Shown: positions 28,873-39,015, counted from the stretch's first letter. The stretch is DNA of 64,000 nt from Shimia sp. (GCF_022448905.1 NZ_JAKVCW010000004.1:186001-250000); one strand, 5' to 3'. Program-made: numbers and translations. Notes: a model not told the origin generated them from the letters alone.

Positions 28873-30044
28873 TCTCGGTTGCTGACGCGCTCACGCATCT
28901 CTTCGCCCTCACCAAACAGCTGCCGGTGGAAAACGTGCCACTGGCGCAAGCCAATGGGCGCACGTTGGCAGAGCCGGTCAGCGCAAACCGCGATCAGCCC
29001 CCGTTTTCGGCCTCCGCCATGGACGGCTACGCCATCGTGTCCAACGGCGCTGCACCAGGAAAATCTTATGACGTCATCGGCGAAGCCGCCGCCGGACATG
29101 CCTTTGACGGCACCGTGTCCGCAGGTCAGGCCGTGCGCATCTTCACCGGCGCCCCGGTGCCAGAAGGCGCAGACCGTGTGGTCATTCAGGAAGATGTTAG
29201 CCGCGACGGCGACACCATCACACTCTCTGCAAATCTCGACAAAGGTTTTCATATCAGGCCTTTGGGCGGCGACTTCAAAGTTGGTCAAACCATCGCGGCC
29301 CCACGGGTTCTGCGCCCATCGGACGTGGCATTGATGACGTCGATGAACATCGCCGAAGTGCCTGTAACCTGCCGCCCCAAAGTGGCGATCCTGTCCACCG
29401 GTGACGAACTGGTCATGCCCGGTGAAACACCCGGCCCGGATCAGATTATCGCCTCCAACAGCTTTGGCCTGCAGGCCATGTTGCGTGACGCAGGCTGCGA
29501 AGCCCGCCTGTTGCCGATTGCCCGCGACACCCGCGCCTCTCTCGAAGCGGCCTTTGATCTGGTGGATGATGCCGACCTGCTGATCACCATCGGCGGCGCA
29601 TCTGTAGGCGACCATGATCTGGTCGGCGACGTAGCGCAGAATCTCGGCATGCAGCGCAGCTTCTACAAAATCGCCATGCGCCCCGGCAAACCGCTCATGG
29701 CGGGCACATTGGCCAATGGCGCCATGATGATTGGCCTGCCCGGCAACCCGGTGTCCGCCATGGTCTGCGGCCACGTCTTTGTCCTACCTGTGATCCGCGC
29801 CATGTTGGGGCTTGGCGACGCGCCGACGCCGCGCCTGCCAGCCACTTTGGCAACCCCCATGCCGAAAAACGGCCCGCGCGAACACTACATGCGCGCCCGT
29901 GTAGAGCACGGAAAACTCTCACTTTTTGACAATCAAGACAGCTCTCTGCTCTCTATCCTGTCAGACGCAAACGCGCTCTTAGTTGTGCCGCCCAATGCGG
30001 CGGAATGGCCCGCAGGCACCGCCGTAGAGTACATCCCAATCTAG
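28869..30044 (+). CDS. moeA: molybdopterin molybdenumtransferase MoeA
   Basis: A 391-residue enzyme inserting molybdenum into adenylylated molybdopterin. [38 protein letters not shown] and GLPGNPVS are all present in family order. Last gene of the trpG-moeA run; 126 bp and an SOS-controlled promoter separate it from lexA. Confidence 0.95.
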   Translation: MISVADALTHLFALTKQLPVENVPLAQANGRTLAEPVSANRDQPPFSASAMDGYAIVSNGAAPGKSYDVIGEAAAGHAFDGTVSAGQAVRIFTGAPVPEGADRVVIQEDVSRDGDTITLSANLDKGFHIRPLGGDFKVGQTIAAPRVLRPSDVALMTSMNIAEVPVTCRPKVAILSTGDELVMPGETPGPDQIIASNSFGLQAMLRDAGCEARLLPIARDTRASLEAAFDLVDDADLLITIGGASVGDHDLVGDVAQNLGMQRSFYKIAMRPGKPLMAGTLANGAMMIGLPGNPVSAMVCGHVFVLPVIRAMLGLGDAPTPRLPATLATPMPKNGPREHYMRARVEHGKLSLFDNQDSSLLSILSDANALLVVPPNAAEWPAGTAVEYIPI

Positions 30045-30091
30045 GCCAAACGCCTGTCCCTTTACCACATTTTGGCATCTGTTTCCGCTAT

Positions 30092-30134
30092 GTTCTATAA
30101 AAGTTTTGACACAAAACAAGAACATGCGTAGAAC
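30092..30134 (+). promoter_or_regulatory. lexA promoter with two alphaproteobacterial SOS boxes
   Basis: The alphaproteobacterial LexA box is GTTC-N7-GTTC. A perfect copy lies on the minus strand at 30120-30134 (read GAAC-N7-GAAC on plus), and a near copy GTTC-N7-GTTT at 30092-30106. A -35-like TTGACA at 30106-30111 lies between them, and the perfect box covers the position expected for the -10 (30129-30134). This layout fits LexA repressing its own gene. Confidence 0.8.
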
Positions 30135-30170
30135 GAGGATAAGACACACTCTATATGGGGGTCCTCGAGC

Positions 30171-30884
30171 ATGTTGACCAAGAAGCAACTAGACCTGCTG
30201 GAATTCATTCACACCCGTCTGCAAAAAGACGGGGTGCCGCCCAGCTTTGACGAAATGAAAGACGCGCTGGATTTGCGCTCAAAATCAGGCATCCACCGTC
30301 TAATCACAGCGCTGGAAGAGCGGGGATTCATCCGCCGCCTCGCCCACCGCGCCCGCGCCATCGAAATTGTGAAACTGCCTGAAAGCATGGGCGGCGCGCC
30401 TTCAGCGCCAACAGCGGGTTTCAATCCCAAAGTGATCGACGGGCCGCATCCATCGCCGTCCCAACCGGCCAATGTGACGCCGGACGAGGTGACATTGCAC
30501 GCGCGCGAACTGCCCGTGATGGGCAAAATCGCCGCCGGTGTGCCGATTGAAGCCATCAGCCATGTGGACCATCACGTGGCCGTGCCGGGCCAAATGCTGT
30601 CGGTCGGCCAGAACCACTATGCGCTTGAAGTCAAAGGCGATTCCATGATCGACGCAGGCATCAACAACGGTGACGTGGTGATCATCTCGGAAACCACCAC
30701 CGCCGACAACGGCGACATCGTCGTGGCGCTGGTGGAGGATCAGGAAGCCACGCTGAAGAAGTTCCACCACAATGGCAGCTCCATCGCGCTTGAGGCCGCC
30801 AACCCGGCCTATGAAACACGCGTCTACCCTGAGGATAAAGTAAAAGTGCAGGGCAAACTGGTCGGGTTGATCCGCACCTACTGA
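30171..30884 (+). CDS. lexA: SOS repressor LexA
   Basis: A 237-residue repressor-protease. N-terminal winged helix ([14 protein letters not shown] to about 70), a Pro-rich linker, and a C-terminal S24 peptidase domain with the self-cleavage Ala122-Gly123 in [10 protein letters not shown], catalytic Ser158 in KGDSMIDAG and Lys196 in ATLKKF. Length and linker fit the alphaproteobacterial type that binds GTTC-N7-GTTC. Its stop overlaps the end of convergent comEC by 7 bp. Confidence 0.96.
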   Translation: MLTKKQLDLLEFIHTRLQKDGVPPSFDEMKDALDLRSKSGIHRLITALEERGFIRRLAHRARAIEIVKLPESMGGAPSAPTAGFNPKVIDGPHPSPSQPANVTPDEVTLHARELPVMGKIAAGVPIEAISHVDHHVAVPGQMLSVGQNHYALEVKGDSMIDAGINNGDVVIISETTTADNGDIVVALVEDQEATLKKFHHNGSSIALEAANPAYETRVYPEDKVKVQGKLVGLIRTY

Positions 30885-32923
30885 CCCCGCACCTCTGCAT
30901 CATTCCACAACCGACGGCCCGCCACCTCGCGGGCCGTTTTGCGTAACGGCGTCCCCCCCTCAAATCGCAGAGCCACAGATCCCAGCGCCTCCAAGTCCTT
31001 TACGTCTAGTGTGTCACACGGCAATTGCTCGTCAAAAGCCGTTGAAAACACAACGATATCCTCGGGCGCGCAGCCCTCAAAAAGCGCCTTGCCGGTTTTC
31101 CCCTGCACATGGATCAACCGCCCGCCGCTGGCCAGCTCAACAAATGGCACGCGGCTTGTCTCGCCCGGCCACAGGCTCGCGGCGCCCTCTTGATCCCGTG
31201 TGCTGCCGTCATTTTCCAACCAGTTCTCTGCGACAAACCCCTGCCCTTTGGCTTTGGACAGGGCTCGGCCCTCTGGCGTCATCACGCCCACAATGCCGCC
31301 CGTATCGGAAATCAATACATCCGGGCGCTCCGCCTGTGTCGACCCCCAGAACCCCGCGCAAACAACCGCAACCCCGGCCACCCGCGCGCGTCCCTGCCAC
31401 AGCAGCAACCACAGCCCACCCCAAGCGATCACCGGCAAAACCCAGCGCCCGCCGCTTGGCACAGTCCCACGCGCGCCATCTAGCCCGCTGACAAATTGTG
31501 CCACGGTCAAAATCCACCACAGGCCCTGCTCCATGCCCCAAAGCGGCACGGCCTCTAGCCCCACAGGCGCCAAAACCGCGGCCACAACGGCGGCGGGCAC
31601 CACAAGAATGCCCATCACCGGCACCGACAGCACATTTGCCAACAGGCCGTAATGCGCCACGTGATTGAAATGCATCGCCGCAAAGGGCGCGGTTGCCAGC
31701 CCCGCCACCAGCGACGACACCACGACCGCCGACACCGGCCGCAACCACTTTGGCCCCAAATGCCACTGCATGTCCCGCAACCAGCCAAACACCCCCACCA
31801 GGGCCGCCGTGGCTGCAAAGGACATCTGAAACCCCGGCCCCATCAAGGCTTCTGGCTGCAACACCAACACGACCGTCGCCGCCACGGCCACCGCGCGCAA
31901 CGTCAGTGCGCGCCGATCCAAGAGCACTGCCATTAACACCACAACGGTCATCACATAGGCCCGTTCTGTGGACACCGCGCCGCCTGACAGGAGCAAATAG
32001 CCAGTGGCCGCCGCAAAGGACACGCAGGCGGCGATCTTTTTGCCATTCACCCGCAGCGCCACTGTCGGGACCAACGCAATACAAAACCGCACCGCACCAA
32101 ATACAAATCCGGCCAACAGTCCCATATGCAACCCTGAAATTGCCAACAAATGCGCGAGGTTGGCCCCGCGCAAAGCCTCTGTGACTTCCTCCGGGATCGC
32201 GCTGCGGTCACCCGTTGTCACGGCGGCGGCAAACCCCGCAACATCCGCGGCCATACGTTCTTGTATCGCTCCCGATAAGCGCATCCGGAATCCGAAGATC
32301 CCGCCGTTGTTATCTGGCGTTGCCATCGCCAAAACCGGCACCCGCGTGTACCCGACTGCGCCAATCTGCTTGAACCAGGCATGGCGCTGAAAATCAAAGC
32401 CCCCCGGCTCCACTGGCCCGGAAGGCGGTGACAGATGCCCCGTGGTGCCCACCAGTTTTCCCGCTGTTGGTGCGGTGCCCACCCCACTGCCATGCAAAGA
32501 AATCCGCACCCGCGTAGGTGTTTCCTCAGGCGTAATCTCGGCCAGAACCACATCCTCAAGCGTCAACCGCACCGCGTCTGAGGCCGAGCGGTCTATCGCA
32601 ATAATCCGCCCCTCAATCGGCCCGTAGTAGCGAAAGTCCAAAACCGGGCCCGCCAAGCTATGCGCCCGTGCGCCCGCAAGACACACACCGGCCAAAACCA
32701 AAGCCACCATCCACAACAGCGCGCCAACATCAGCTTCCTGACCGATCGTCAACCACGCAAATGCCAAGGAAATCGGCCCAATCCCAACCAACACCGCGAC
32801 GGTGGGCTCCACCGGCAGCGCAAAGTACATCCCGATCCCAAGCCCCAAACAGACCGGCACCCAGCAAAACAGATGCCCACGTTGATGCAAAAGGGAAAGG
32901 CGCAGAGACGTGACGACGCGCAA
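30878..32923 (-). CDS. comEC: ComEC/Rec2-type DNA uptake channel protein
   Basis: A 681-residue polytopic membrane protein. An N-terminal DUF4131-like region with several helices is followed by the competence domain ([22 protein letters not shown]) and further helices. The C-terminal region (about 530-681) corresponds to the beta-lactamase-like domain, but I cannot find the HxHxDH metal motif; it shows [18 protein letters not shown] instead. It would let single-stranded DNA cross the inner membrane; in this group the role extends to uptake of gene-transfer-agent DNA. Divergent from gltX across 80 bp. Confidence 0.88.
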   Translation of the reverse strand: MRVVTSLRLSLLHQRGHLFCWVPVCLGLGIGMYFALPVEPTVAVLVGIGPISLAFAWLTIGQEADVGALLWMVALVLAGVCLAGARAHSLAGPVLDFRYYGPIEGRIIAIDRSASDAVRLTLEDVVLAEITPEETPTRVRISLHGSGVGTAPTAGKLVGTTGHLSPPSGPVEPGGFDFQRHAWFKQIGAVGYTRVPVLAMATPDNNGGIFGFRMRLSGAIQERMAADVAGFAAAVTTGDRSAIPEEVTEALRGANLAHLLAISGLHMGLLAGFVFGAVRFCIALVPTVALRVNGKKIAACVSFAAATGYLLLSGGAVSTERAYVMTVVVLMAVLLDRRALTLRAVAVAATVVLVLQPEALMGPGFQMSFAATAALVGVFGWLRDMQWHLGPKWLRPVSAVVVSSLVAGLATAPFAAMHFNHVAHYGLLANVLSVPVMGILVVPAAVVAAVLAPVGLEAVPLWGMEQGLWWILTVAQFVSGLDGARGTVPSGGRWVLPVIAWGGLWLLLWQGRARVAGVAVVCAGFWGSTQAERPDVLISDTGGIVGVMTPEGRALSKAKGQGFVAENWLENDGSTRDQEGAASLWPGETSRVPFVELASGGRLIHVQGKTGKALFEGCAPEDIVVFSTAFDEQLPCDTLDVKDLEALGSVALRFEGGTPLRKTAREVAGRRLWNDAEVRGQ
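30914..30940 (+). terminator. lexA terminator lying inside the 3' end of comEC
   Basis: ACGGCCCGC (30914-30922), 6-nt loop, GCGGGCCGT (30929-30937), then TTTT: a 9-bp GC stem 30 bp after the lexA stop and within the antisense coding end of comEC, so its sequence is constrained by both roles. Confidence 0.75.
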
Positions 32924-33003
32924 GCCTTGTCCTCTCTTATCGGTGTCGCTAGACAGTGCCTCAACGCTAGAACCCCAATGGTTACTGAAAGGTTAAGCCC
33001 GCT

Positions 33004-34419
33004 ATGACAGGCCAGGTCGTCACCCGTTTTGCCCCATCGCCCACCGGTTATCTGCACATCGGCGGCGCACGTACGGCGCTGTTCAACTGGCTCTATGCCC
33101 GTGGGCGCGGCGGCAAGTTTCTGCTGCGGATTGAAGACACCGATCGCGAACGCTCCACACCAGAAGCGACCGACGCCATCCTGCAAGGCCTGAGCTGGCT
33201 GGGTCTGGATCATGACGGCGAGGTCGTGAGCCAATTTGAGGGCGCCAAACGCCACGCCGAAGTGGCGCTGCAACTGCTGGAGGAAGGCAAAGCCTACAAA
33301 TGTTTCGCCACCCAAGACGAAATTGCCGCCTTCCGCGATGAGGCTCGCGCCGCCGGCAAATCGACCCACTATCGGAGCCCTTGGCGCGACGCTGATGCCG
33401 CCACTCATCCCGATGCGCCTTACGTGATCCGCATCAAAGCCCCGCGTGAAGGCCAAACCGTGATCTGCGATCAGGTGCAAGGCGATGTGACCATCCGCAA
33501 CGATCAGCTCGATGACATGATCCTGTTACGCTCCGATGGCACACCGGTCTATATGTTGGCAGTTGTTGTAGATGACCACGACATGGGCGTGACCCATGTG
33601 ATCCGCGGGGACGACCACCTCAACAACGCCGCACGCCAAATGATGATCTATGAAGCCATGGGTTGGGATCTGCCGATCTACGCGCACATCCCGTTGATCC
33701 ATGGCGCAGACGGCAAAAAACTCTCCAAACGCCACGGCGCGCTTGGTGCACAGGAATATCAGGCCATGGGCTATCCGGCCGCCGGCATGCGCAACTACCT
33801 CGCGCGCTTGGGCTGGAGTCACGGTGACGATGAGTTTTTCACCGACGCGCAAGCCCAGGACTGGTTTGATCTGGACGGCATTGGCAAAAGCCCGGCGCGG
33901 TTTGACACCAAAAAGCTTGAGAACATCTGCGGCCAACATATTGCCGTGAGCGAAGATGCTGCACTGCTGCAAGAGATTGTGAATTATCTGGGGGCCGCAG
34001 ACCAGCCTGCGCTGACCGACACCCAGACCGTATTACTACGGGATGCGCTGTATTGCCTGAAGGATCGCGCGAAGACTTTCCCCGATCTCCTTGAAAAAGC
34101 ACACTTTGCTCTGACTTCGCGCCCTATCGAGGTGGAGGCCAAAGCCGCCAAAAATCTCGATTCAGTATCCCGTGGTATACTGAATGATTTGACGCCGCAG
34201 TTGCAAAATGTTAGCTGGTCGCGGGAGGAGCTTGAGGCTGTAACGAGCAGCTACTGTGAAGCCAATGAAATCAAGTTCGGCAAGATGGCGGGGCCCATGC
34301 GGGCGGCGCTGGCTGGCCGGGCTGCGACCCCCAGCGTCTTTGACATGATGCTGGTTCTGGGACGCGAGGAATCTCTCGCGCGTCTGACTGACGCCGCCAA
34401 AGATGACGCGACGGAATAG
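33004..34419 (+). CDS. gltX: glutamate--tRNA ligase
   Basis: A 471-residue class I aminoacyl-tRNA synthetase. The HIGH region reads [15 protein letters not shown] near the N-terminus and the KMSKS loop is KLSKRHG near residue 240; the C-terminal helical bundle is full length. It charges tRNA-Glu (and in many alphaproteobacteria a relative serves tRNA-Gln). Ends with its own terminator before gltA. Confidence 0.95.
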   Translation: MTGQVVTRFAPSPTGYLHIGGARTALFNWLYARGRGGKFLLRIEDTDRERSTPEATDAILQGLSWLGLDHDGEVVSQFEGAKRHAEVALQLLEEGKAYKCFATQDEIAAFRDEARAAGKSTHYRSPWRDADAATHPDAPYVIRIKAPREGQTVICDQVQGDVTIRNDQLDDMILLRSDGTPVYMLAVVVDDHDMGVTHVIRGDDHLNNAARQMMIYEAMGWDLPIYAHIPLIHGADGKKLSKRHGALGAQEYQAMGYPAAGMRNYLARLGWSHGDDEFFTDAQAQDWFDLDGIGKSPARFDTKKLENICGQHIAVSEDAALLQEIVNYLGAADQPALTDTQTVLLRDALYCLKDRAKTFPDLLEKAHFALTSRPIEVEAKAAKNLDSVSRGILNDLTPQLQNVSWSREELEAVTSSYCEANEIKFGKMAGPMRAALAGRAATPSVFDMMLVLGREESLARLTDAAKDDATE

Positions 34420-34459
34420 CGCCTGTTTACCGGGCCTTAAGACGTCGCAGACACAACGC

Positions 34460-34488
34460 GCCGGGGCGATCCGCGTCCCCGGCTTTTT
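34460..34488 (+). terminator. gltX terminator
   Basis: GCCGGGG (34460-34466) pairs with CCCCGGC (34477-34483), followed by TTTTT, 15 bp before the gltA start. Confidence 0.75.
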
Positions 34489-34503
34489 AGGAAGGAAAAT
34501 GCC

Positions 34504-35799
34504 ATGTCCGAGGCCCCAAAAACCGCAACGCTAACGATTGACGGCGAAAACTACGAACTGCCGATCCACTCGCCAACGTCCGGCCCGGATGTGCTCGACA
34601 TCCGCAAGCTCTATGGTCAAGCCGGTGTTTTCACCTATGACCCTGGCTTCACCTCCACCGCCTCCTGTGAGTCCACCATCACCTATATCGACGGTGAGAA
34701 AGGTATTCTGACGCACCGCGGGTATCCGATTGGCGAACTGGCTGGCCAATCCCACTACCTCGAAGTCTGCTACTTGCTGCTTTATGGTGAACTGCCAACG
34801 GCTGCACAATTGGAAGACTTTGAGTCCACCATCACCCGTCACACCATGCTGCACGAGCAAATGGGCAATTTCTTCCGCGGCTTCCGTCGCGATGCCCACC
34901 CAATGGCGGTAATGGTAGGTGTGGTTGGTGCCATGTCCGCCTTCTACCACGACTCCACCGACATTTCTGACCCACGTCAGCGCGAAATCGCATCCCACCG
35001 CCTGATCGCGAAGATGCCGACCATCGCCGCTTGGGCCTATAAATACACCATTGGACAGCCATTTGTGTATCCACGCAACGATCTGGACTACGCCTCCAAC
35101 TTCCTGCGCATGTGCTTCGCCGTGCCAGCGGAAGAGTATGAGGTGAACCCGATCCTGTCCCGCGCGATGGACCGTATCTTCACGCTGCACGCCGACCACG
35201 AGCAGAACGCCTCCACCTCCACGGTGCGTCTGGCGTCCTCTTCCGGCGCCAACCCGTTTGCCTGTATCGCAGCTGGCATCGCCTGCCTCTGGGGCCCGGC
35301 CCACGGCGGCGCAAACCAGGCGTGTCTGGAGATGCTGAAAGAAATCGGCTCCGTAGACCGCATTCCGGAATTCATCGAGCGCGCCAAAGACAAGAACGAT
35401 CCGTTCCGTCTGATGGGCTTTGGCCACCGTGTTTACAAAAACATGGACCCACGCGCGACCGTTATGAAACAGTCCGCTGACGAAGTGCTGGAGCTGTTGG
35501 GTGTTGAAGACAACCCACTTCTGCAGGTTGCTACCGAACTGGAGCGCATCGCACTGAGCGACCCATACTTCAAAGAGAAGAAGCTGTTCCCGAACGTGGA
35601 CTTCTACTCTGGCATCATCCTTGAGGCGATGGGCTTCCCAACCTCGATGTTCACCCCTATCTTTGCGCTGTCTCGCACCGTTGGCTGGATTTCCCAGTGG
35701 AAAGAGCAACTGTCCGATCCAGCGCACAAAATTGGCCGTCCACGTCAGCTGTACCTCGGCGAAGATGTGCGCTCCTACACCGACATCGAGAACCGCTAA
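34504..35799 (+). CDS. gltA: citrate synthase (type II, hexameric family)
   Basis: A 431-residue TCA-cycle enzyme condensing oxaloacetate and acetyl-CoA. Signatures [24 protein letters not shown] and [14 protein letters not shown] are present, with catalytic His in the latter two and Asp in the C-terminal part. AGGAAGGAAAA precedes the ATG. Length and motifs fit the NADH-regulated Gram-negative type. A strong terminator follows. Confidence 0.96.
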   Translation: MSEAPKTATLTIDGENYELPIHSPTSGPDVLDIRKLYGQAGVFTYDPGFTSTASCESTITYIDGEKGILTHRGYPIGELAGQSHYLEVCYLLLYGELPTAAQLEDFESTITRHTMLHEQMGNFFRGFRRDAHPMAVMVGVVGAMSAFYHDSTDISDPRQREIASHRLIAKMPTIAAWAYKYTIGQPFVYPRNDLDYASNFLRMCFAVPAEEYEVNPILSRAMDRIFTLHADHEQNASTSTVRLASSSGANPFACIAAGIACLWGPAHGGANQACLEMLKEIGSVDRIPEFIERAKDKNDPFRLMGFGHRVYKNMDPRATVMKQSADEVLELLGVEDNPLLQVATELERIALSDPYFKEKKLFPNVDFYSGIILEAMGFPTSMFTPIFALSRTVGWISQWKEQLSDPAHKIGRPRQLYLGEDVRSYTDIENR

Positions 35800-35822
35800 C
35801 CCAATCGGGTCAGATACAATCA

Positions 35823-35856
35823 AACGCGCCAGAGCCTTCTCAGGCGCGTTTTTTTT
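35823..35856 (+). terminator. gltA terminator
   Basis: AACGCGCC (35823-35830) pairs with GGCGCGTT (35843-35850), followed by a run of eight T. Confidence 0.85.
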
Positions 35857-35881
35857 GCCTAAGGCACATATTCTCAATTTT

Positions 35882-35929
35882 GCCCAAATTCACAGAAACT
35901 CAGCCCAAATTCCGACACGCTTAGCGTGC
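35882..35929. promoter_or_regulatory. direct repeats and palindrome upstream of the first RTX gene
   Basis: In the 303-bp gap between gltA and the first RTX gene, GCCCAAATTC occurs twice (35882-35891 and 35903-35912), exactly 21 bp apart, about two helical turns. Two bases later comes the palindrome GACACGCTTAGCGTGC (35914-35929). A closely related palindrome precedes the second RTX gene. Likely operator region; the regulator is unknown. Confidence 0.5.
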
Positions 35930-36102
35930 ATCACTCTTTCGGAATTTTAGAAAATTGGACCGGCGAGTCCTCCGTCCCTGCCTGATGCTATTTCCTCCAA
36001 GGAACCACCACGCTCAGGGCGGGCTGGGAGCCAAACTTGCCTCTTGCCAATTAGGACCTGTGTATTTGGCGGCTTATGTGAGCCACAATTTGGAGATGAG
36101 TG

Positions 36103-36966
36103 ATGTGGATTTTAGGACTTCTGTTTATGGGCCTCGCGGCCAGTAGTTTTTCCGGCGGTGGCGATGACTCCGACGACGAAACCACCCCCACCGGTCTTGC
36201 CAATGACACCCAGCCGGTGGACGACACAACCACCACCGACATTATATCCGAGGACGGCGGTATCGGTATTCTGCTTGAGGGCGGCGACTCCAACAACGAT
36301 CTGACAGGCACTCCCGGCCCCGACCTGCTAGATGGCAAGGATGGGAATGACACCCTGCGCGGTCAGGATGGAGATGACGGTCTCTACGGCAGCGAAGGCG
36401 ACGACCTGCTCTTAGGCGGCGCTGGCGAAGACTACATGACTGGCGGCGAAGGGGACGACGCCGTCTACGGCGACAGTGGCAGCGACACGCTCTACGGCTA
36501 CACAGGCGAAGACACCCTCGAAGGCGGCAGTGGCGACGACTGGATTTACGGTGCCGACGTGACAAACCGGGACCCGGAAGTTGCTGACAGCTATCTTGAT
36601 CGGGAGCCCGAAACGGAATTTGTAATTCAGGACCCAACGGAGCCGGAAGAGGCTGACACGCTCATTGGTGGCACCGGCAACGACAATCTTTTCCTCGGCG
36701 AATATGACACTGGCACCGGCGGCGAAGACAACGACAGCTTCCACATCGGCCATTGGGTGGAAGAGAACGCGCCATTTATCACCGACTTTGACCCCGAAGA
36801 GGACGTGATTTCCCTTATCTTGCCAGGTGACGAGCCTCTTCCGACGATCACGGTCGAGCGGGTTGGCGATGAAACCCATGTTTTGGCAAACGATGTTATC
36901 ATGGCACGTGTCGCCGGAGCTGCTGACGGATTGGAAGCCTCAGATGTCACATTTGTACTTGGGTGA
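36103..36966 (+). CDS. small RTX-repeat calcium-binding protein 1
   Basis: A 287-residue strongly acidic protein: short hydrophobic N-terminus (WILGLLFMGLAASSF), a Gly/Asp/Thr-rich stretch, then a block of about seven GGxGxDxxx nonapeptides (roughly residues 68-145, such as GKDGNDTL, GQDGDDGL, GSEGDDLL, GGSGDDWI), a conserved insert after YGADVTNRD, and a C-terminal domain with HWVEEN, ITDFDPEEDVI and LEASDV. RTX blocks bind Ca2+ and fold outside the cell. The ATG at 36103 follows GGAG by 7 nt; a GTG directly before it is an alternative. First of three tandem paralogues; own terminator. Confidence 0.85.
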   Translation: MWILGLLFMGLAASSFSGGGDDSDDETTPTGLANDTQPVDDTTTTDIISEDGGIGILLEGGDSNNDLTGTPGPDLLDGKDGNDTLRGQDGDDGLYGSEGDDLLLGGAGEDYMTGGEGDDAVYGDSGSDTLYGYTGEDTLEGGSGDDWIYGADVTNRDPEVADSYLDREPETEFVIQDPTEPEEADTLIGGTGNDNLFLGEYDTGTGGEDNDSFHIGHWVEENAPFITDFDPEEDVISLILPGDEPLPTITVERVGDETHVLANDVIMARVAGAADGLEASDVTFVLG

Positions 36967-37040
36967 TCGCGTCAGCTCTCACCACCCTTATTCCGGTCGT
37001 ACGAACCAAATCCGGACAACGACTCACCCATCCCATGCGG

Positions 37041-37070
37041 CCGCGCCCAACAGATCCCGGGCGCGGTTTT
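37041..37070 (+). terminator. terminator after RTX gene 1
   Basis: CCGCGCCC (37041-37048) pairs with GGGCGCGG (37059-37066), followed by TTTT. It separates the transcription of RTX gene 1 from genes 2 and 3. Confidence 0.7.
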
Positions 37071-37155
37071 GCCCGCCATCTAAGCCCCTTGGGAAACAAT
37101 AAGCTGCGCCAACGGTGATTGAGCGTCATCCAGCTCAAATACGCTTCAATTTGTT

Positions 37156-37171
37156 GACACGCATAACGTGT
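37156..37171. promoter_or_regulatory. palindrome GACACGCATAACGTGT upstream of RTX gene 2
   Basis: It matches GACACGCTTAGCGTGC upstream of RTX gene 1 at 13 of 16 positions. Both lie at a similar distance before their start codons (about 173 and 183 bp). Candidate shared operator. Confidence 0.5.
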
Positions 37172-37354
37172 TGTCGCACCTTGCGACCAACTCGGCCTTG
37201 GGAGCCGTAGGCGCCGCGTAGAAGACGCGAAATCGGACACCTTCCGAACAGAGAACCGAGATGCGCCTGCCACGGAAATCTCTACATTTCACGCTCCCAA
37301 TGCCACCGTATCATTACGCGCGCCTGAGTATTGCGTGCCACGAGGAGAGACAGA

Positions 37355-38212
37355 ATGCTGTTTTTGGGTTTGTTACTGGCTGGCTTGGGCATCGCTGCTA
37401 TCGCTGACTTTGGTGGTTCCGACGATAGTGACAGCGATGACGGTGGCAACACCCCAGATGAGGTCACAACCTCTGACATCATCACTGATGGAGAGCCTGG
37501 CGTTATGTACGAAGGTACGGCCGGAGACGACGAAATCTATGCCACCACTGGGTCGGATCTTGCCGCTGGCGAAGACGGAAACGACGTCATTCGCGGCCGC
37601 GCAGGCCCTGATGTCCTAATGGGAGGCGAAGGCGACGACTCGCTCTTTGGCCAAACAGGGCAAGACCGTGTCATGGGTGACTCCGGCGACGACGAAGTAC
37701 ACGGTGGTGCCGGTGAAGACACCATGATGGGCGGCAGCGGGAATGACACGCTTTATGGTGGCCCCGGCGACGACGAACTTGTGGGCGCGGACATCACCAA
37801 TCGGGATTGGGAGCTGGGCGATTGGCACGCTGAAATTACCCCATCCTCCGACCATGAGTTTCAGGCGCCAGAAGCAGATGAGGCCAATGTTCTCTACGGC
37901 GGAGATGGAAATGACTCTTTGTTACTTGGCGAAGGTGACACTGCATTTGGTGGCAGTGGAAACGACGAGTTCGAAGTTGGAAGCTGGGTGGAAGACGAAG
38001 AGAACGTTCCTGTCGTTCAAGATTTCAACGCGGCAGAAGACATTCTATGCGTTCAGTATCTAGAGGGCACCGAGGAACCATCCATCACACTGGGAAGCGA
38101 TGGCGAAGAAACCCTAGTATATGCTGACGGACAATTGGTGCTCCGCGTTCTCGGCGAAACTGGCACGCTTGAAGCAAGCGATGTCTGCGTCGCATCCATT
38201 TCTTTCTCATAA
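37355..38212 (+). CDS. small RTX-repeat calcium-binding protein 2
   Basis: A 285-residue paralogue of the preceding RTX protein: hydrophobic N-terminus (MLFLGLLLAGLGIAAIA), an Asp/Ser-rich spacer, six to seven RTX nonapeptides (GEDGNDVI, GGEGDDSL, GDSGDDEV, GGSGNDTL, GGPGDDEL), then the same YGG/GADITNRD insert, GGDGNDSLLLGEGDT, and the C-terminal domain (SWVEDEEN, VQDFNAAEDIL, LEASDV). GAGGAGAG precedes the ATG at 37355, preferred over a start 8 codons upstream. Likely co-transcribed with the third paralogue 53 bp downstream. Confidence 0.85.
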   Translation: MLFLGLLLAGLGIAAIADFGGSDDSDSDDGGNTPDEVTTSDIITDGEPGVMYEGTAGDDEIYATTGSDLAAGEDGNDVIRGRAGPDVLMGGEGDDSLFGQTGQDRVMGDSGDDEVHGGAGEDTMMGGSGNDTLYGGPGDDELVGADITNRDWELGDWHAEITPSSDHEFQAPEADEANVLYGGDGNDSLLLGEGDTAFGGSGNDEFEVGSWVEDEENVPVVQDFNAAEDILCVQYLEGTEEPSITLGSDGEETLVYADGQLVLRVLGETGTLEASDVCVASISFS

Positions 38213-38265
38213 CGGATTGGCCAATTGTCGCCCGCGTCAACAATCAAACTGGAGTTCACAGTACA

Positions 38266-39015
38266 ATGATCTTTGGCCTTTTTCTCGCCGGACTGGGTGT
38301 CGTCGCGCTTGCTGGCCTGTTTGAAAGCGACGGCGGCGAGACCGAAACCAATTCGGATTCCATTCCTGAGACAGAGTCGGACCCGCAAACCGACACAGGA
38401 ACTCAGACAGACACTGAGACTGAGACTGAGACTGAGACTGAGACTGAGACTGAGACTGAGACTGAGACTGAGGGCGCGGGTGATGACGACATGCGTGGCG
38501 GCTTGGGAAATGACTATCTGAACGGTGATAGCGGCGACGACTCTATCAAGGGTGGCTCAGGCAATGACACGCTTGTCGGGTACGATATCTTTGGCGACAC
38601 GCCCTATGTGCGTGAAAACTTCCTGCTCTTCACAGACGAAGAAGCCGTCGCTTGGCCAGAATATCAAGAACCAGATGCGCCCGAGGCCAACACACTTGTG
38701 GGCGAAGAGGGCAATGACGCCCTGTTTCTGGGCGCAGGTGACGTGGCTTCAGGCGGTGCAGACCAAGATGCCTTTTTCATCTACGAATGGGCCAATGCCG
38801 AGGGCAATGCACCTGAAATCACTGACTTCAACGATGAAGAAGATGTTCTGATCCTGCGCCACTATGGCGAGCCCCCGACTTTGACGCTACAGACGGTCGG
38901 TGACGAACATCACCTCTTTGCAAATGACGAACTGGTCGCGCGATTGACGCGTAACAGCGGGCCTGTGACGCTCGAAAACATCGAATTGTTTTCAGTTCCA
39001 ACGCCTGAAGTTTAA
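38266..39015 (+). CDS. RTX-related protein 3 with Thr-Glu repeat
   Basis: A 249-residue paralogue in which most RTX nonapeptides are missing: only GGLGNDYL, GDSGDDSI and GGSGNDTL remain before the insert. In front of them lies a run of about eleven Thr-Glu dipeptides encoded by a hexanucleotide repeat. The hydrophobic N-terminus (FGLFLAGLGVVALAGLF) and the C-terminal domain (YEWANAEGNAPEITDF, EDVLIL, VTLENIELF) are kept. It appears to be the most derived of the three. Confidence 0.82.
   Translation: MIFGLFLAGLGVVALAGLFESDGGETETNSDSIPETESDPQTDTGTQTDTETETETETETETETETETEGAGDDDMRGGLGNDYLNGDSGDDSIKGGSGNDTLVGYDIFGDTPYVRENFLLFTDEEAVAWPEYQEPDAPEANTLVGEEGNDALFLGAGDVASGGADQDAFFIYEWANAEGNAPEITDFNDEEDVLILRHYGEPPTLTLQTVGDEHHLFANDELVARLTRNSGPVTLENIELFSVPTPEV
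38413..38472 (+). repeat. ten tandem copies of ACTGAG
   Basis: Ten perfect hexamers inside RTX gene 3, coding for alternating Thr and Glu. Because the unit is six bases, gain or loss of copies changes the linker length without shifting the frame. Confidence 0.95.

Larger units (their letters stand above)
36967..37354. other. 388-bp gap between RTX genes 1 and 2
   Basis: It holds the terminator of gene 1, the palindrome at 37156-37171, and a purine-rich ribosome-binding site (GAGGAGAG) before gene 2. No coding frame of convincing composition and no RNA gene seen. Confidence 0.5.

Noticed and set aside
38273-38521. Leu/Arg repeat frame over the hexamer array
   Set aside because: The alternative frame is produced by the repeat itself; the Thr-Glu frame belongs to the paralogous RTX protein.
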